DNA of 64,000 bases from Thalassobius sp034670005 (GCF_034670005.1 NZ_JAXMOH010000002.1:434001-498000); one strand, 5' to 3'; counted from the first letter of the stretch, positions 52,016 to 61,142 are shown. The notes: generated by a model not told the origin, from the sequence alone. Program-made: numbers and translations.

Positions 52016-52567
52016 ATGAAGGCAATGACCACTGCCGGAGATATTGAAACGCTCATCGCGCGCGTCGCGCTGCAGGACCGCCGGGCGTTTTCCGAACTTT
52101 ACGATGCCACAAGTGCGAAACTTTTCGGTGTCTGCCTGCGTGTCTTAAAAGACAGGGCCGAAGCCGAGGATCTGTTGCAGGAAGTATTCGTGCGCATCTG
52201 GCACAAGGCAGATCGCTATAGGGTCACCGGACACAGCCCGATCACTTGGCTGGTCACAGTGACGCGAAACATGGCGATTGACCGGTTGCGGGCGCGCGGG
52301 ACACAGACGGAAGATATCAATGCTATCCCCGCCCCCCGCGATCAGAGGCCAACTCCCGAAGCACAGGCCATCGCGCTGTCAGAAAGCAGACGCATCGTGG
52401 CCTGTTTAGACGAGTTGGAACAGGACCGGGCACAAGCGGTACGTGGGGCCTATCTGGACGGGCTGAGCTATGACGATCTCGCCAAGCGGTTCGATGTGCC
52501 GCTTAATACAATGAAAACCTGGCTGCGGCGTAGCCTTATAAAGCTGAAAGACTGTCTGAGCCAATGA
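52016..52567 (+). CDS. ECF-type RNA polymerase sigma factor
   Basis: A 183-residue sigma-70 family factor with region 2 at about residues 24-95 (AEDLLQEVFVRIWHKA) and region 4 at about 127-178 (LSYDDLAKRFDVPLNTMKTW). There is no region 1 or 3. It overlaps the next gene (an RskA-like anti-sigma factor) by ATGA, so the two are co-translated. Group looks SigK-like. A second ATG at 52025 is possible. Confidence 0.9.
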   Translation: MKAMTTAGDIETLIARVALQDRRAFSELYDATSAKLFGVCLRVLKDRAEAEDLLQEVFVRIWHKADRYRVTGHSPITWLVTVTRNMAIDRLRARGTQTEDINAIPAPRDQRPTPEAQAIALSESRRIVACLDELEQDRAQAVRGAYLDGLSYDDLAKRFDVPLNTMKTWLRRSLIKLKDCLSQ

Positions 52568-53253
52568 CCGATACGGGCAACGAAATGGACGATGACGCGC
52601 TGGCAGGCGAATATGCTCTGCGATTGCTGAGCCGAGAAGATACGCGCCGTTTCGAAACCCGCATGGCGCAGGACCCGGCGCTGGCCGCGCTTGTCCGCGA
52701 CTGGCAAGCGCGACTGGCACCAATGGCTGATGAATTGACCCCGGAAGTGCCGCCGAGACATGTGAAACGTGCGCTGGAGGCGCGGTTGTTTCCGGACAGC
52801 GCGCGCAGGATGAAGGTTACCCGGCGTCTGTGGATGGGGATTACAGGCGGTGCGGTGTTTGCCGCATTGGCCGCTTTCTTGCTTCTGTTACCACAAATCC
52901 AGAGCCCCGGTTTCGTTCCGCAATATAGCGCAGAATTGATGTCCGAGGCCGAAGGACTGCGCCTGACGGCAGGTTTTGATCCTGATAGTGGCACGCTGAT
53001 CCTGACCCGTATGATGGGGGAGGCACGTCCCGGACGGGTACAAGAATTGTGGCTGATCGCAGAAGGAGAACCCGCCCCGGTCTCGCTGGGTGTTCTGGCA
53101 GACACGACGGAAATCCGGCTCGACGTCCCGGCTGATCTGATCGCACGGTTGCCCGGAGCGACGCTGGCGATTTCCGATGAACCCCCCGGCGGATCGCCCA
53201 CCGGTCAACCCACTGGCGACGTTTTGGCAGCAGCACCTGTCGTCAAGACCTGA
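52564..53253 (+). CDS. RskA-like membrane anti-sigma factor
   Basis: A 229-residue protein: an N-terminal cytoplasmic helical part (EYALRLLSREDTRRFETRMA), one membrane segment at about residues 90-110 (LWMGITGGAVFAALAAFLLL), and a periplasmic RskA C-terminal domain (SGTLILTRMMGEARPGRVQE). No HxxxCxxC zinc motif. It should hold the ECF factor inactive until its periplasmic domain is cleaved by regulated proteolysis (known for RskA). Sequence ends in a Gly/Pro-rich tail. Confidence 0.88.
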   Translation: MTDTGNEMDDDALAGEYALRLLSREDTRRFETRMAQDPALAALVRDWQARLAPMADELTPEVPPRHVKRALEARLFPDSARRMKVTRRLWMGITGGAVFAALAAFLLLLPQIQSPGFVPQYSAELMSEAEGLRLTAGFDPDSGTLILTRMMGEARPGRVQELWLIAEGEPAPVSLGVLADTTEIRLDVPADLIARLPGATLAISDEPPGGSPTGQPTGDVLAAAPVVKT

Positions 53254-53390
53254 TGCTCTTTTCGAGCTGATCTTATCTACCGAAAAAATTTCAGACTTTT
53301 TTTCCACATCGCTGAAACTTTTGAATATCCGGTTTCGTGGCTTTGAGTATCGCCGGGCAGGATCGCCCGCTTAACTCAAAGGAGACTAAC

Positions 53391-53942
53391 ATGAACCCGA
53401 TGAAAACCGTGGCCGCAGCGGCCCTTGCTTCGACCTTTGCAACGGTGGTCTTTGCCGCCAATCCAATGGTCGGCGGTGCACCGATGTTGGAAACCAAGAA
53501 CATCGTCGAAAACGCCGTGAATTCGGCAGATCACACCACCCTCGTCGCCGCCGTGAAGGCCGCAGGCCTGGTCGACACCTTGCAATCTGACGGGCCATTC
53601 ACCGTCTTTGCCCCGGTCAATATGGCCTTTGCCGCGCTGCCAGACGGTACGGTGGAAACGTTGTTGAAACCTGAAAACAAGGGCATGTTGACCAAAGTTC
53701 TGACCGCTCATGTGGTCGCGGGTGATTGGTCTGCGGCTGATATTGCAGCTAAGGCGCGGGCTGCCAGTGACGGGTTCTATCACTTCAAGGCCGTATCAGG
53801 CGATGCGTTGTCGGCACAGGTGAAGGGCGACAATCTGTATATCTACGACGAAAACGGTAATGCAGGCAAAGTCACCATCGCCGATGTCGATCAATCAAAC
53901 GGCGTCATTCACGTGGTCGATGCGGTTCTGGTCCCGAAATAA
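53391..53942 (+). CDS. Fasciclin (FAS1) domain secreted protein
   Basis: A 183-residue protein with a signal peptide (MNPMKTVAAAALASTFATVV, cut near FAA) and one FAS1 domain with the H1 block GPFTVFAPVNMAFAALP and the H2 block NGVIHVVDAVLVPK. It is related to mycobacterial MPT70/MPT83. AAAGGAGA precedes the ATG at 53391. It follows the ECF/anti-sigma pair by 137 bases and ends in a strong terminator. Probably regulated by that ECF factor. Confidence 0.9.
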   Translation: MNPMKTVAAAALASTFATVVFAANPMVGGAPMLETKNIVENAVNSADHTTLVAAVKAAGLVDTLQSDGPFTVFAPVNMAFAALPDGTVETLLKPENKGMLTKVLTAHVVAGDWSAADIAAKARAASDGFYHFKAVSGDALSAQVKGDNLYIYDENGNAGKVTIADVDQSNGVIHVVDAVLVPK

Positions 53943-53959
53943 GTTAAGCCACGCCCAAC

Positions 53960-53990
53960 AAAAAGCCGCCCCAAAAGGGGCGGCTTTTCT
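53960..53990. terminator. Bidirectional intrinsic terminator
   Basis: A 12-base-pair stem AAAAGCCGCCCC/GGGGCGGCTTTT (53961-53972 and 53977-53988) with an AAAA loop. T-rich on either strand, it can stop both the fasciclin gene and the convergent dctM gene. Confidence 0.9.
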
Positions 53991-54011
53991 AATTTATTCA
54001 GCTGTCTCAGA

Positions 54012-56366
54012 TCAATTCGGGATCAGCGCCGGTACAATCGTCACGATCGACGGGAAGAACCACAAGATCCCCAAGCCAAGTACCTGGATCAACACGAAAG
54101 GAATGATCCCGCGATAGATATGGGCCGTGGTCACGCTCGATGGTGCCACCCCGCGCAGATAGAACAACGCGAACCCGAACGGTGGTGTCAGGAACGATGT
54201 TTGCAGGTTCACCGCGATCATGATCGTCACCCATTTGGGATCGAACGTGCCGCCATAGATGACCGGCCCCACGATCGGGATCACGATGTAGATGATTTCC
54301 AGGAAATCAAGTACGAAGCCAAGGAAGAAGAGCACCAACATCACGATCAGGAAGACCGTGAATTCGTTGTCGAAGCTTTTCAGGAACTGCTGAATATAGT
54401 GTTCACCCCCGAAGGAAATCACCACAAGATTCAGCAACTGCGACCCGATCAGAATGGTGAACACCATCGAGGTCACCTTGGCCGTTTCCCGCACCACCGG
54501 CGTCAGCACGCCGGAACGGAACAGCGTCCAGCAGCTGTAGATCAGCCCGAACGCAGCATAGAGATATGCCGCATAAGCGATGAAAAACGCGATCCAGCTT
54601 TCGAGGCTGACATCGGGCTGATTGATCCGCAGGTCGAAATTGATCCCGACGAGGATCATGATGATCACTGCGAAAGTGGACCAGATCACGACCTTGCCGG
54701 ATTTGTCTTCGTCCCGCAGCCTGCGATAGGCGGCCAGCATGAGCGCACCGCCTGCCCCAAGCGCCGCAGCCGGCGTCGGATTGGTAATACCGCCCAGAAT
54801 GGACCCCAGCACAGCAACGATCAGGACCAGTGGCGGGAAAACCACCCGGATCAGTTCGTTCCTGGCCAGGCGTATGACCGCCTCTTTGCAGCCGTAGAGC
54901 GTGATCACCATCGGAATCAACAGCCACAGAACCGTCACCCCGGAACTGCTGCTAGGGGCGATAAAGACGATATCTGCAATCGCTGCCAGAACGACACCAA
55001 TCGCGCCGATGATCAGCGGGCGCGGATCGCCCGAGGGGCTGGTGCCCCGTGCCCATGCCAAGGTGATTGACAGCATAATCAGCAGAACAGTCACGCCAAC
55101 ACCGATCGGAGCCGCGGCTTCTGCCTTGGCCGCGACGCGTTCGGCGATTTCCTCTGTGCTCAGCTTGCGGCTTTCTTCGACCCCGCCTGCGGCATCGATA
55201 TCGACCTGCTGCGCAATTGCTGCATCCCATGCTTCTTGCCCATGCAGTTCGATCATCGCCGCCTTGCATTCGTCACCGACATTGGTGCGCAATGATGCAC
55301 CGGTGCCGACATCGGTGAAGGTGTCCACATGCAGGCTTTGGCTGCCGATAATCCCGACCGACCCGAGCATGAATGCCCCACCGATCAGCGCAATCGGAAC
55401 CCCGAGGAACCATGTCAAACCTTCGCGGCGCGAAATCGGTTCACCGCTTGAAGTGCCCATTTCGACCGCCGGAGCTTTCGACGGGTTCATCAGCGCATAG
55501 CCGAAGGCATAAAGCGCATAAAGCAATGCCAGCAGGATGCCCGGCAACAACGCCGCCTGGAACAAGGTGCCCACCGAAACAACGGCAGGTTCGCCCAGAT
55601 AAGTCAAAGCATCGGTACACCCAGCCGTCTGCGCCCGGGCCTCCTGTGCCGCCGAATAGAGGTCGCCCGCCAGTGTCCCCAGCAGAACGATCACAATCGA
55701 GGGCGGAATGATCTGCCCCAAAGTGCCGCTTGCCGCGATCACGCCGGTGGCGATTTCGGGCGAATAATTGTGTCGCAGCATGGTTGGCAGTGACAACAGG
55801 CCCATCGTCACCACAGTCGCGCCAACGATCCCGGTCGACGCGGCCAGGAACGCTCCCACGACCACCACCGACACGGCCAAACCACCCGGCAGCGGACCAA
55901 AGACCCGCGCCATCGTGGTCAACAGGTCGTTGGCGATCTTCGAGCGTTCCAGCGTGATGCCCATCAGAACGAACATCAGCACCGCCAGCAGAGTTTCGAT
56001 CGACTGACCTGCCAGAACCCGTTCGTTCATCCGGTTCACGATGAACGACACATTACGGTCCATCGCGGTTTCCCAACCCCGTTCAAAGACCGGCTGAGCG
56101 AGCCTCGGCAGGTCCGGATAGCGGAAGATCGAGATTGTTTCGGGTTTCACCCCGGTATCGACCAGATTTTGATACATGACCGACCCGGTGTCGATGGCCT
56201 GGTGTATCAGCAGTCCAGCACTATCCAGTGCGGCGATGATCCCAAAAGAAATCACCCCTGCCCCGGCGATGGCGAACGCCACCGGAAAGCCCGAAAGAAT
56301 GCCTCCGAAGAGACACATAAAGACGATAATTAGGCCGATTTCGACCCCATCAAGTCCGAATAGCAT
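54012..56366 (-). CDS. dctM: Enlarged TRAP transporter large permease (DctM) with inserts
   Basis: A 784-residue DctM, against 441 for the copy at 4865-6190. Conserved blocks match (residues 130-230, GIVGATVVTMGLLSLP and SGTLGQIIPPSIVIVLL; residues 508-550; residues 620-784 ending in QTSFLTPPFGFALFYLRG). Extra parts are about residues 65-125; about 300-505, with three to four added membrane helices and an acidic soluble loop (about 345-420, rich in Glu and Ala); and about 550-618, with two more helices. This type occurs in TakPQM-like TRAP systems. Transcribed after dctP and dctQ. Confidence 0.88.
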   Translation of the reverse strand: MLFGLDGVEIGLIIVFMCLFGGILSGFPVAFAIAGAGVISFGIIAALDSAGLLIHQAIDTGSVMYQNLVDTGVKPETISIFRYPDLPRLAQPVFERGWETAMDRNVSFIVNRMNERVLAGQSIETLLAVLMFVLMGITLERSKIANDLLTTMARVFGPLPGGLAVSVVVVGAFLAASTGIVGATVVTMGLLSLPTMLRHNYSPEIATGVIAASGTLGQIIPPSIVIVLLGTLAGDLYSAAQEARAQTAGCTDALTYLGEPAVVSVGTLFQAALLPGILLALLYALYAFGYALMNPSKAPAVEMGTSSGEPISRREGLTWFLGVPIALIGGAFMLGSVGIIGSQSLHVDTFTDVGTGASLRTNVGDECKAAMIELHGQEAWDAAIAQQVDIDAAGGVEESRKLSTEEIAERVAAKAEAAAPIGVGVTVLLIMLSITLAWARGTSPSGDPRPLIIGAIGVVLAAIADIVFIAPSSSSGVTVLWLLIPMVITLYGCKEAVIRLARNELIRVVFPPLVLIVAVLGSILGGITNPTPAAALGAGGALMLAAYRRLRDEDKSGKVVIWSTFAVIIMILVGINFDLRINQPDVSLESWIAFFIAYAAYLYAAFGLIYSCWTLFRSGVLTPVVRETAKVTSMVFTILIGSQLLNLVVISFGGEHYIQQFLKSFDNEFTVFLIVMLVLFFLGFVLDFLEIIYIVIPIVGPVIYGGTFDPKWVTIMIAVNLQTSFLTPPFGFALFYLRGVAPSSVTTAHIYRGIIPFVLIQVLGLGILWFFPSIVTIVPALIPN

Positions 56367-56380
56367 GTCCCACTGCCCCT

Positions 56381-57316
56381 TTAATGCGTGCCTTCATAGG
56401 CTTCTTCACCTGCGCCAAGCGTGTCCTTGTCGAGGTATTTATTGGCGCTGGCTTCGCCTTCTTTCCATTCCAGGTAAGAGCGGAAGAAGAATGCAATAGC
56501 CTGCAGGAAAACCATGCCGCAGAAACTCACGAGCAGGATCTTGAACAAGAAGTAACCGGTGAAACCGTTGGGCGAAAAGCCGATGGTTTCGACATTCCAG
56601 CGCATGGCTCGGGATTTCATCAACAAGCGTTCCAGCGTGTCACTGGCCGAAGGCTTCGGCACGATCAAGTGGCGCCACAGGAAAAACCATCCATACATCC
56701 AGACCAGCACCGCCGCAGGCATCATGAAGAACAGCGATCCAATCATGTCGATCACTTTTTTAGTGCGGAATTTCACACCGGCATAGATCAGGTCCACGCG
56801 AACGTGGCCGCCCTGCACAAAGGTGTAAGTGGCACAAAGCGACACCACCAACGCGTTGTAAAATTTCAGTTCTTCGGCATACCAGCTAATGTCGAATTGC
56901 AGCGGGATGCCGAAACCGACAACGATGTCGGGTCGGGTGAAAATCCGTTGCATGAAGACGATGATGATCTGTTGCAACACCATCAGCAGCCCGGCCCAGG
57001 CAAAGAACCGGCCGACGGTGTTGGCAAAGCCTTCCAGCACCCGCACAACGCCCCACATGAAGCGGTTTTGCCACATGCCGATGGCCGTGATGACCAGAAA
57101 CGCCGTAAAGACGACATAGAAAAATTCGACCGATCCGCCGTAATAGACAAAGCGCATTACCGCTTCTTTATTGGACCAGTCCAGCCAGAGCTGTGGGTGC
57201 GACACCGCGTAACCAAAATTGTAAAACGCCAGAGCGATATTCTGGAAAAACCAGACCACGCCAGCCCCCAATGCACCTAGGGCCTGTCCGAGTGTGACAG
57301 CGCTTTCTTCCTGCAT
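56381..57316 (-). CDS. dctQ: TRAP transporter small permease (DctQ), long form
   Basis: A 311-residue DctQ, against 178 for the first copy. Extra length is N-terminal (hydrophobic, about residues 1-70), in the loop RHLIVPKPSASDTLERLLMK, and C-terminal (charged, SANKYLDKDTLGAGEEAYEG). Four core membrane segments are still visible. It sits 14 bases before dctM. The matching size increase in both membrane subunits suggests a single coevolved subfamily. Confidence 0.86.
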   Translation of the reverse strand: MQEESAVTLGQALGALGAGVVWFFQNIALAFYNFGYAVSHPQLWLDWSNKEAVMRFVYYGGSVEFFYVVFTAFLVITAIGMWQNRFMWGVVRVLEGFANTVGRFFAWAGLLMVLQQIIIVFMQRIFTRPDIVVGFGIPLQFDISWYAEELKFYNALVVSLCATYTFVQGGHVRVDLIYAGVKFRTKKVIDMIGSLFFMMPAAVLVWMYGWFFLWRHLIVPKPSASDTLERLLMKSRAMRWNVETIGFSPNGFTGYFLFKILLVSFCGMVFLQAIAFFFRSYLEWKEGEASANKYLDKDTLGAGEEAYEGTH

Positions 57317-57372
57317 GATTTCCCCCGTATTTCCCCTTGCAGGGATCTAGTTTGACGTAAAGACGCCAGAGA

Positions 57373-57398
57373 GGGCCCCTGTAGTAATACAGGGACCC
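57373..57398 (-). other. Stem-loop between dctP and dctQ (second TRAP operon)
   Basis: CCCTGTA/TACAGGG with a GTAA loop, extended after a mismatch by GGG/CCC. It lies in the 103-base dctP-dctQ gap on the minus strand. Such hairpins often let the binding protein be made in excess of the permease; that role is inferred. Confidence 0.5.
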
Positions 57399-57419
57399 CC
57401 AGTGTTGGGTAGCCTATGA

Positions 57420-58508
57420 TTAGCCTTTGCCCAGAACGCGGTTACGCTGCTGAACGTAGTAACCGTCCGACTGGTTGATCCATTCCGACGAGGAATACAT
57501 CGAGTCTTCGAAGCTCTTGCGGATACGGGCATAGAGTTCGTCGTCCATGTTCTCGTCCATGACCTCTTTCGAGGCGGCACCGAACGCATCCCAAACGTCA
57601 TCAGGGAATTGCAGAACCTTGACGCCCTGCGACTTCAGTCGTTCCAGCGCGGCGCCGTTATTGGCCAGCGTTTCCGACAGCTGCAGCTGAGTGGTCGCCA
57701 TCGAGGCATAGCGCAGGATCGCCTTGTGCTGGTCGCTCAGTTCATTCCAGACGTCCAGGTTGACGTTGGCAGCCAGCGCCGAACCCGGCTCGTGGAAACC
57801 TGCTGCGTAGTAGATTTTCGCAACTTCCTGGAAGCCGGCGCGTTCGTCGGCCATCGGGCCAACCCATTCCAGACCGTCCAGCGCGCCAGATGACAGTGCC
57901 TGATACAGTTCGCCGCCCGGGATGTTCTGAACCGATGCGCCCAGTTTACCCAGCACTTTGCCGCCCATGCCCGGCATCCGGAATTTCAGGCCGTTGAAGT
58001 CAGCAGCCGAGGTGATTTCATTACGGAACCAACCGCCCGATTGCGACCCAGAGTTACCGGCCAGCAGGCCTTTCATGTTGAAAATCTGACCCAGCTCATC
58101 ATGCAGCTGTTCGCCACCGTCATGGTAGTACCAGTTGACGATTTCCTGTGCGGTGCCACCGAAGGGCACTGCTGTAAAATAGCCGTAACCCGGATGCTGA
58201 CCGATGAAGTAGTAATCGGCCGAGTGGTACATGTCGGCCTGGCCCGACGACACGGCGTCAAACACTTCCAGTGCGCCCACCAGTTCGCCCGGTGCCTTTT
58301 TATCGATGGTCAACGTCCCATCGGACATCTCAGCGACCATTTTTTCCAGATAGCTGGCAGCATCATCCAGAACGGCGAAGCCGCGCGGCCACGAGGTGAC
58401 CATGGTCAAAGTGCGTTTGCCCTGTGCGTAGGCCGGTGCAGCCAGCGAAGTCGCAGCAGCAGCCGAGCCGCCCAGAGCCGAAGTTTTCAGAAAAGAACGA
58501 CGATCCAT
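57420..58508 (-). CDS. dctP: TRAP substrate-binding protein (DctP, TakP-like)
   Basis: A 362-residue periplasmic binder. MDRRSFLKTSALGGSAAAAT is a twin-arginine signal peptide, cleaved near AYAQ. GLKFRMPGMGGKVLGKLG and YQALSSGALDGLEWVGP are TakP-type blocks; GWFRNEI carries an Arg near the ligand site. It likely binds an alpha-keto or hydroxy acid with a metal ion (known for TakP). It is divergent from the histidine kinase. Confidence 0.9.
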   Translation of the reverse strand: MDRRSFLKTSALGGSAAAATSLAAPAYAQGKRTLTMVTSWPRGFAVLDDAASYLEKMVAEMSDGTLTIDKKAPGELVGALEVFDAVSSGQADMYHSADYYFIGQHPGYGYFTAVPFGGTAQEIVNWYYHDGGEQLHDELGQIFNMKGLLAGNSGSQSGGWFRNEITSAADFNGLKFRMPGMGGKVLGKLGASVQNIPGGELYQALSSGALDGLEWVGPMADERAGFQEVAKIYYAAGFHEPGSALAANVNLDVWNELSDQHKAILRYASMATTQLQLSETLANNGAALERLKSQGVKVLQFPDDVWDAFGAASKEVMDENMDDELYARIRKSFEDSMYSSSEWINQSDGYYVQQRNRVLGKG

Positions 58509-58611
58509 AAATTGATCCTCCCAGATTTATTTGCACGAAAGGCCCGATTGCGCCTCTCGCACGGACCGTTACGAGTGCGGCAACACTAGTGACAGGATTG
58601 CGACGGGGGAA

Positions 58612-58627
58612 TACCTATTAGTACGTA
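58612..58627. promoter_or_regulatory. NarL-type heptamer pair in divergent TRAP/sensor promoter region
   Basis: TACCTAT, two bases, then GTACGTA: the first heptamer fits TACYYMT exactly and the second matches five of seven positions of its reverse complement, in the 7-2-7 arrangement bound by NarL-type regulators. It lies 104 bases before dctP and 118 before the kinase. The adjacent response regulator is of NarL type. Confidence 0.4.
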
Positions 58628-58744
58628 GAAACATACCTTTGGACCAAAAAACTGACCAATACATGCTGCTCGTAAAGGCGTTTTGAAAACTTTGCCGCGG
58701 GATTCGGCTTTGATTCTGAGGGAATCACGCGTATCGAATCACGC

Positions 58745-60181
58745 ATGTTCCGGCTTTTCGCTTTTTTGCGCCCCTCTTATGGTCAGAAGCTGTTCTTGCT
58801 GGCCACGCTGCCGCTCATTCTGGCAGTGACCGCGATCGCGTTGCTGGTGGCGAACCAGTCGCGGCAGTTGGCCGAACGCGAAATCCGTCAGCTCGAAACC
58901 CAGCTGATCGAGGCGAAAAAAGAAGAGCTGCGCAATTACGTGACGCAGGCGCGCAACGGGTTCTACTTCATCTATGGCCGCGCCGCGCCGAATGACGAAG
59001 CCGCCAAGCAGCAGGTGATGCAGATCCTGTCGGCGATGATCTATGGCGAGGAAGGATTCTTTTTCGTCTATGACTATGATGGCACCAACCTGGTCAGTCC
59101 GCGCCAGACTGATCTGATCAACGGCAACTGGATGAACCTTACCGACAGCGAAGGCACTCCGGTTGTGGCCGAATTCATCGCCACCGCGCGGCAGGGTGCG
59201 GGGTATGTCGAACATCTCTGGCCGAAACCCTCGTCCGGCGAAGAAGCCCGTATGATTACCTATGTCACGTCTTTCCCGTCATGGCGGTGGGCGGTGGGAA
59301 CCGGCGTCTATATCGATGATATCCTGCAACATGTCGCCGCAACACGGGCCGAGGTCGAAGACAGAGTGCAGCGCACATTTATATATATTGGTGCGATCAC
59401 CCTGGCGGCACTGCTGCTGGTGTTCTTTTCCGGTATGGTCATCAATATCCGTGAACGCCGTCTGGCCGATGCCAAGCTGAAGAAACTGACCCAACGGGTC
59501 TTTGACGCGCAGGAAGAAGAACGCGGCCGGGTCGCGCGCGAATTGCATGATGGTATCAGTCAGATTCTGGTCGGCACCCGCTATGGGTTGGAAATCGCCC
59601 GCCGCCGGTTCGACAATGGCGATGCAAGGGCTGGCGAAACGCTGGACAAAAACATCGACCATCTGTCCGGCGCAATACAAGAGGTGCGCCGGATCAGCCG
59701 CGACCTGCGCCCCGGGGTTCTGGACGATCTGGGTCTTGGCCCCGCGATCAAGGCGCTGACCGAAGATTTCAGTACCCGCACCAATATCAGGGTCGATTTC
59801 AACACGGTGGTGTTCCGCAACCGGCTGGACGAAGATAGCAAGATCGCGCTTTACCGCATCGCGCAAGAGGCGTTGACCAATATCGAACGCCATGCCAATG
59901 CCAGCGAAGTCACCGTCGATCTGCGCGGTCACCGCAACGGCGCGACGCTACGGATCAGCGACAATGGCTGTGGTCTTCCTGGTCCCGGTGCCCGTTCGGA
60001 ATCAGGCGAACCTTCGGGGGGACTGGGATTGCGCAATATGCAGGAACGGATAGAACAGCTGGACGGAACCCTGAAAATCCAGTCAGGCCGCGAGGGCACC
60101 CTTATCGAAGCGGTAGTTCCTCTCAGCCACCTTCTGCCCCCAGACCAGATGGGCATTGAACGTAGGAAAGCAGCGAAATGA
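58745..60181 (+). CDS. Sensor histidine kinase with cache domain
   Basis: A 478-residue NarX/UhpB-type kinase. Membrane helix 1 lies at about residues 16-38, a periplasmic single-cache domain at about 40-205 (EEGFFFVYDYDGTNLVSPRQ), and helix 2 at about 213-236. A HisKA_3 dimerisation domain follows, with His268 in ARELHDGISQILVG, and a HATPase ending in GGLGLRNMQERIEQLDG. It probably senses an organic acid and controls the divergent TRAP operon. The next gene overlaps it by ATGA. Confidence 0.92.
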   Translation: MFRLFAFLRPSYGQKLFLLATLPLILAVTAIALLVANQSRQLAEREIRQLETQLIEAKKEELRNYVTQARNGFYFIYGRAAPNDEAAKQQVMQILSAMIYGEEGFFFVYDYDGTNLVSPRQTDLINGNWMNLTDSEGTPVVAEFIATARQGAGYVEHLWPKPSSGEEARMITYVTSFPSWRWAVGTGVYIDDILQHVAATRAEVEDRVQRTFIYIGAITLAALLLVFFSGMVINIRERRLADAKLKKLTQRVFDAQEEERGRVARELHDGISQILVGTRYGLEIARRRFDNGDARAGETLDKNIDHLSGAIQEVRRISRDLRPGVLDDLGLGPAIKALTEDFSTRTNIRVDFNTVVFRNRLDEDSKIALYRIAQEALTNIERHANASEVTVDLRGHRNGATLRISDNGCGLPGPGARSESGEPSGGLGLRNMQERIEQLDGTLKIQSGREGTLIEAVVPLSHLLPPDQMGIERRKAAK

Positions 60182-60822
60182 CAAACCCTGTCAGAGTCGC
60201 CATTGTCGATGACCATCCAATGATCGCCGAAGGCATACAGTCGATTCTGGAAGCCTATGAGAATATCGAAGTCGTCAGCGCCTTTTTGAAAGGCCGGGAC
60301 ATCATTGATGCGGTGGAAACACTGCGCCCCGATGTGGTGCTGATGGATCTCAACATGCCCGATATCGGCGGGCTGACCGCGACCGAGATCATCCTCGAAC
60401 GCTGCCCCGAAACCCGGGTGCTGATCTTGTCGATGCATGATAGCCGCGAATATATCACCTCAGCGCTGAGCCACGGCGCGATGGGCTATGTTCTCAAGGA
60501 CGTTCCGACCGAGGAAATCAAGGCCGCGATCGATTCAGTGATGCGCGGCGAACGTTATCTGTGTACCGGCGCGCAGGGGTCGCTGACCCCGCCGGACGGC
60601 AAGACCCGCGAACAGCTGACCGAACGGGAACAGACGATCCTGCTGCAGCTGGCGCAGGGCGAGTCGAACAAGGAAGTGGCCGCGACGCTGGATATTTCGG
60701 TGCGCACGGTGGAAACCCACCGCAAGAATATCAAGCGCAAGCTGGGCATATCCTCGACTGCCGGGCTGACCCGTTACGCGCTGGAACACGGGGTGCTGCA
60801 GGGGACTGGCGTCAAGCTGTAA
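60178..60822 (+). CDS. LuxR/NarL family response regulator
   Basis: A 214-residue two-component regulator. The receiver domain has Asp57 in VVLMDLNMPDIGG as the phosphate acceptor; the C-terminal GerE helix-turn-helix is in LTEREQTILLQLAQGESNKE then VAATLDISVRTVETHRKNIK. It is the partner of the kinase with which it overlaps, and the likely activator of dctPQM. The 272 bases after it, up to the ilvB leader peptide, hold no gene. Confidence 0.94.
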   Translation: MTNPVRVAIVDDHPMIAEGIQSILEAYENIEVVSAFLKGRDIIDAVETLRPDVVLMDLNMPDIGGLTATEIILERCPETRVLILSMHDSREYITSALSHGAMGYVLKDVPTEEIKAAIDSVMRGERYLCTGAQGSLTPPDGKTREQLTEREQTILLQLAQGESNKEVAATLDISVRTVETHRKNIKRKLGISSTAGLTRYALEHGVLQGTGVKL

Positions 60823-61036
60823 TCGGGCCAGCAACCGCAGATCGCCTTTTCCATGAGATATCGGCCTGTCGATTCTGAATGCCATCCGGCGGGAGGCCGC
60901 CCGGCAGTGACGCGGGCCGGGGCGCAGCGCCATGTGGCAAGCGGCAATTTTCGGCCCGCGACCGTCAGACCGGCCATGCCGCGAAATATTTGCAAAGAAA
61001 AATCCCGCGCAGCGACATTTTCCGATTATTTGCAGG

Positions 61037-61066
61037 TTGACGCCCCCCGTCGGCGACAATAATAAT
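61037..61066 (+). promoter_or_regulatory. Predicted ilvB leader promoter
   Basis: TTGACG (61037-61042) and AATAAT (61061-61066), 18 bases apart, each one mismatch from the sigma-70 consensus. Transcription would start near 61073, giving a leader of about 160 bases before ilvB that holds the leader peptide and the attenuator. Confidence 0.55.
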
Positions 61067-61094
61067 CCCGCCAGCACAGTAGGAGCCTTAGGCG

Positions 61095-61142
61095 ATGAAA
61101 ACGCTAGTCGTAATCGTAGAGAAATGGCGCATGGGCCGGTAA
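61095..61142 (+). CDS. ilvB leader peptide, 15 residues
   Basis: ATG at 61095 opens a 15-codon frame, MKTLVVIVEKWRMGR, ended by TAA. Codons 4-8 read CTA GTC GTA ATC GTA, so Leu, Val, Val, Ile and Val are all amino acids made by the pathway it precedes. AGGAG at 61081-61085 lies nine bases before the ATG. Its end overlaps the 5' arm of the antiterminator stem. It is not matched to a known family by search; the codon run is the evidence. Confidence 0.8.
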   Translation: MKTLVVIVEKWRMGR

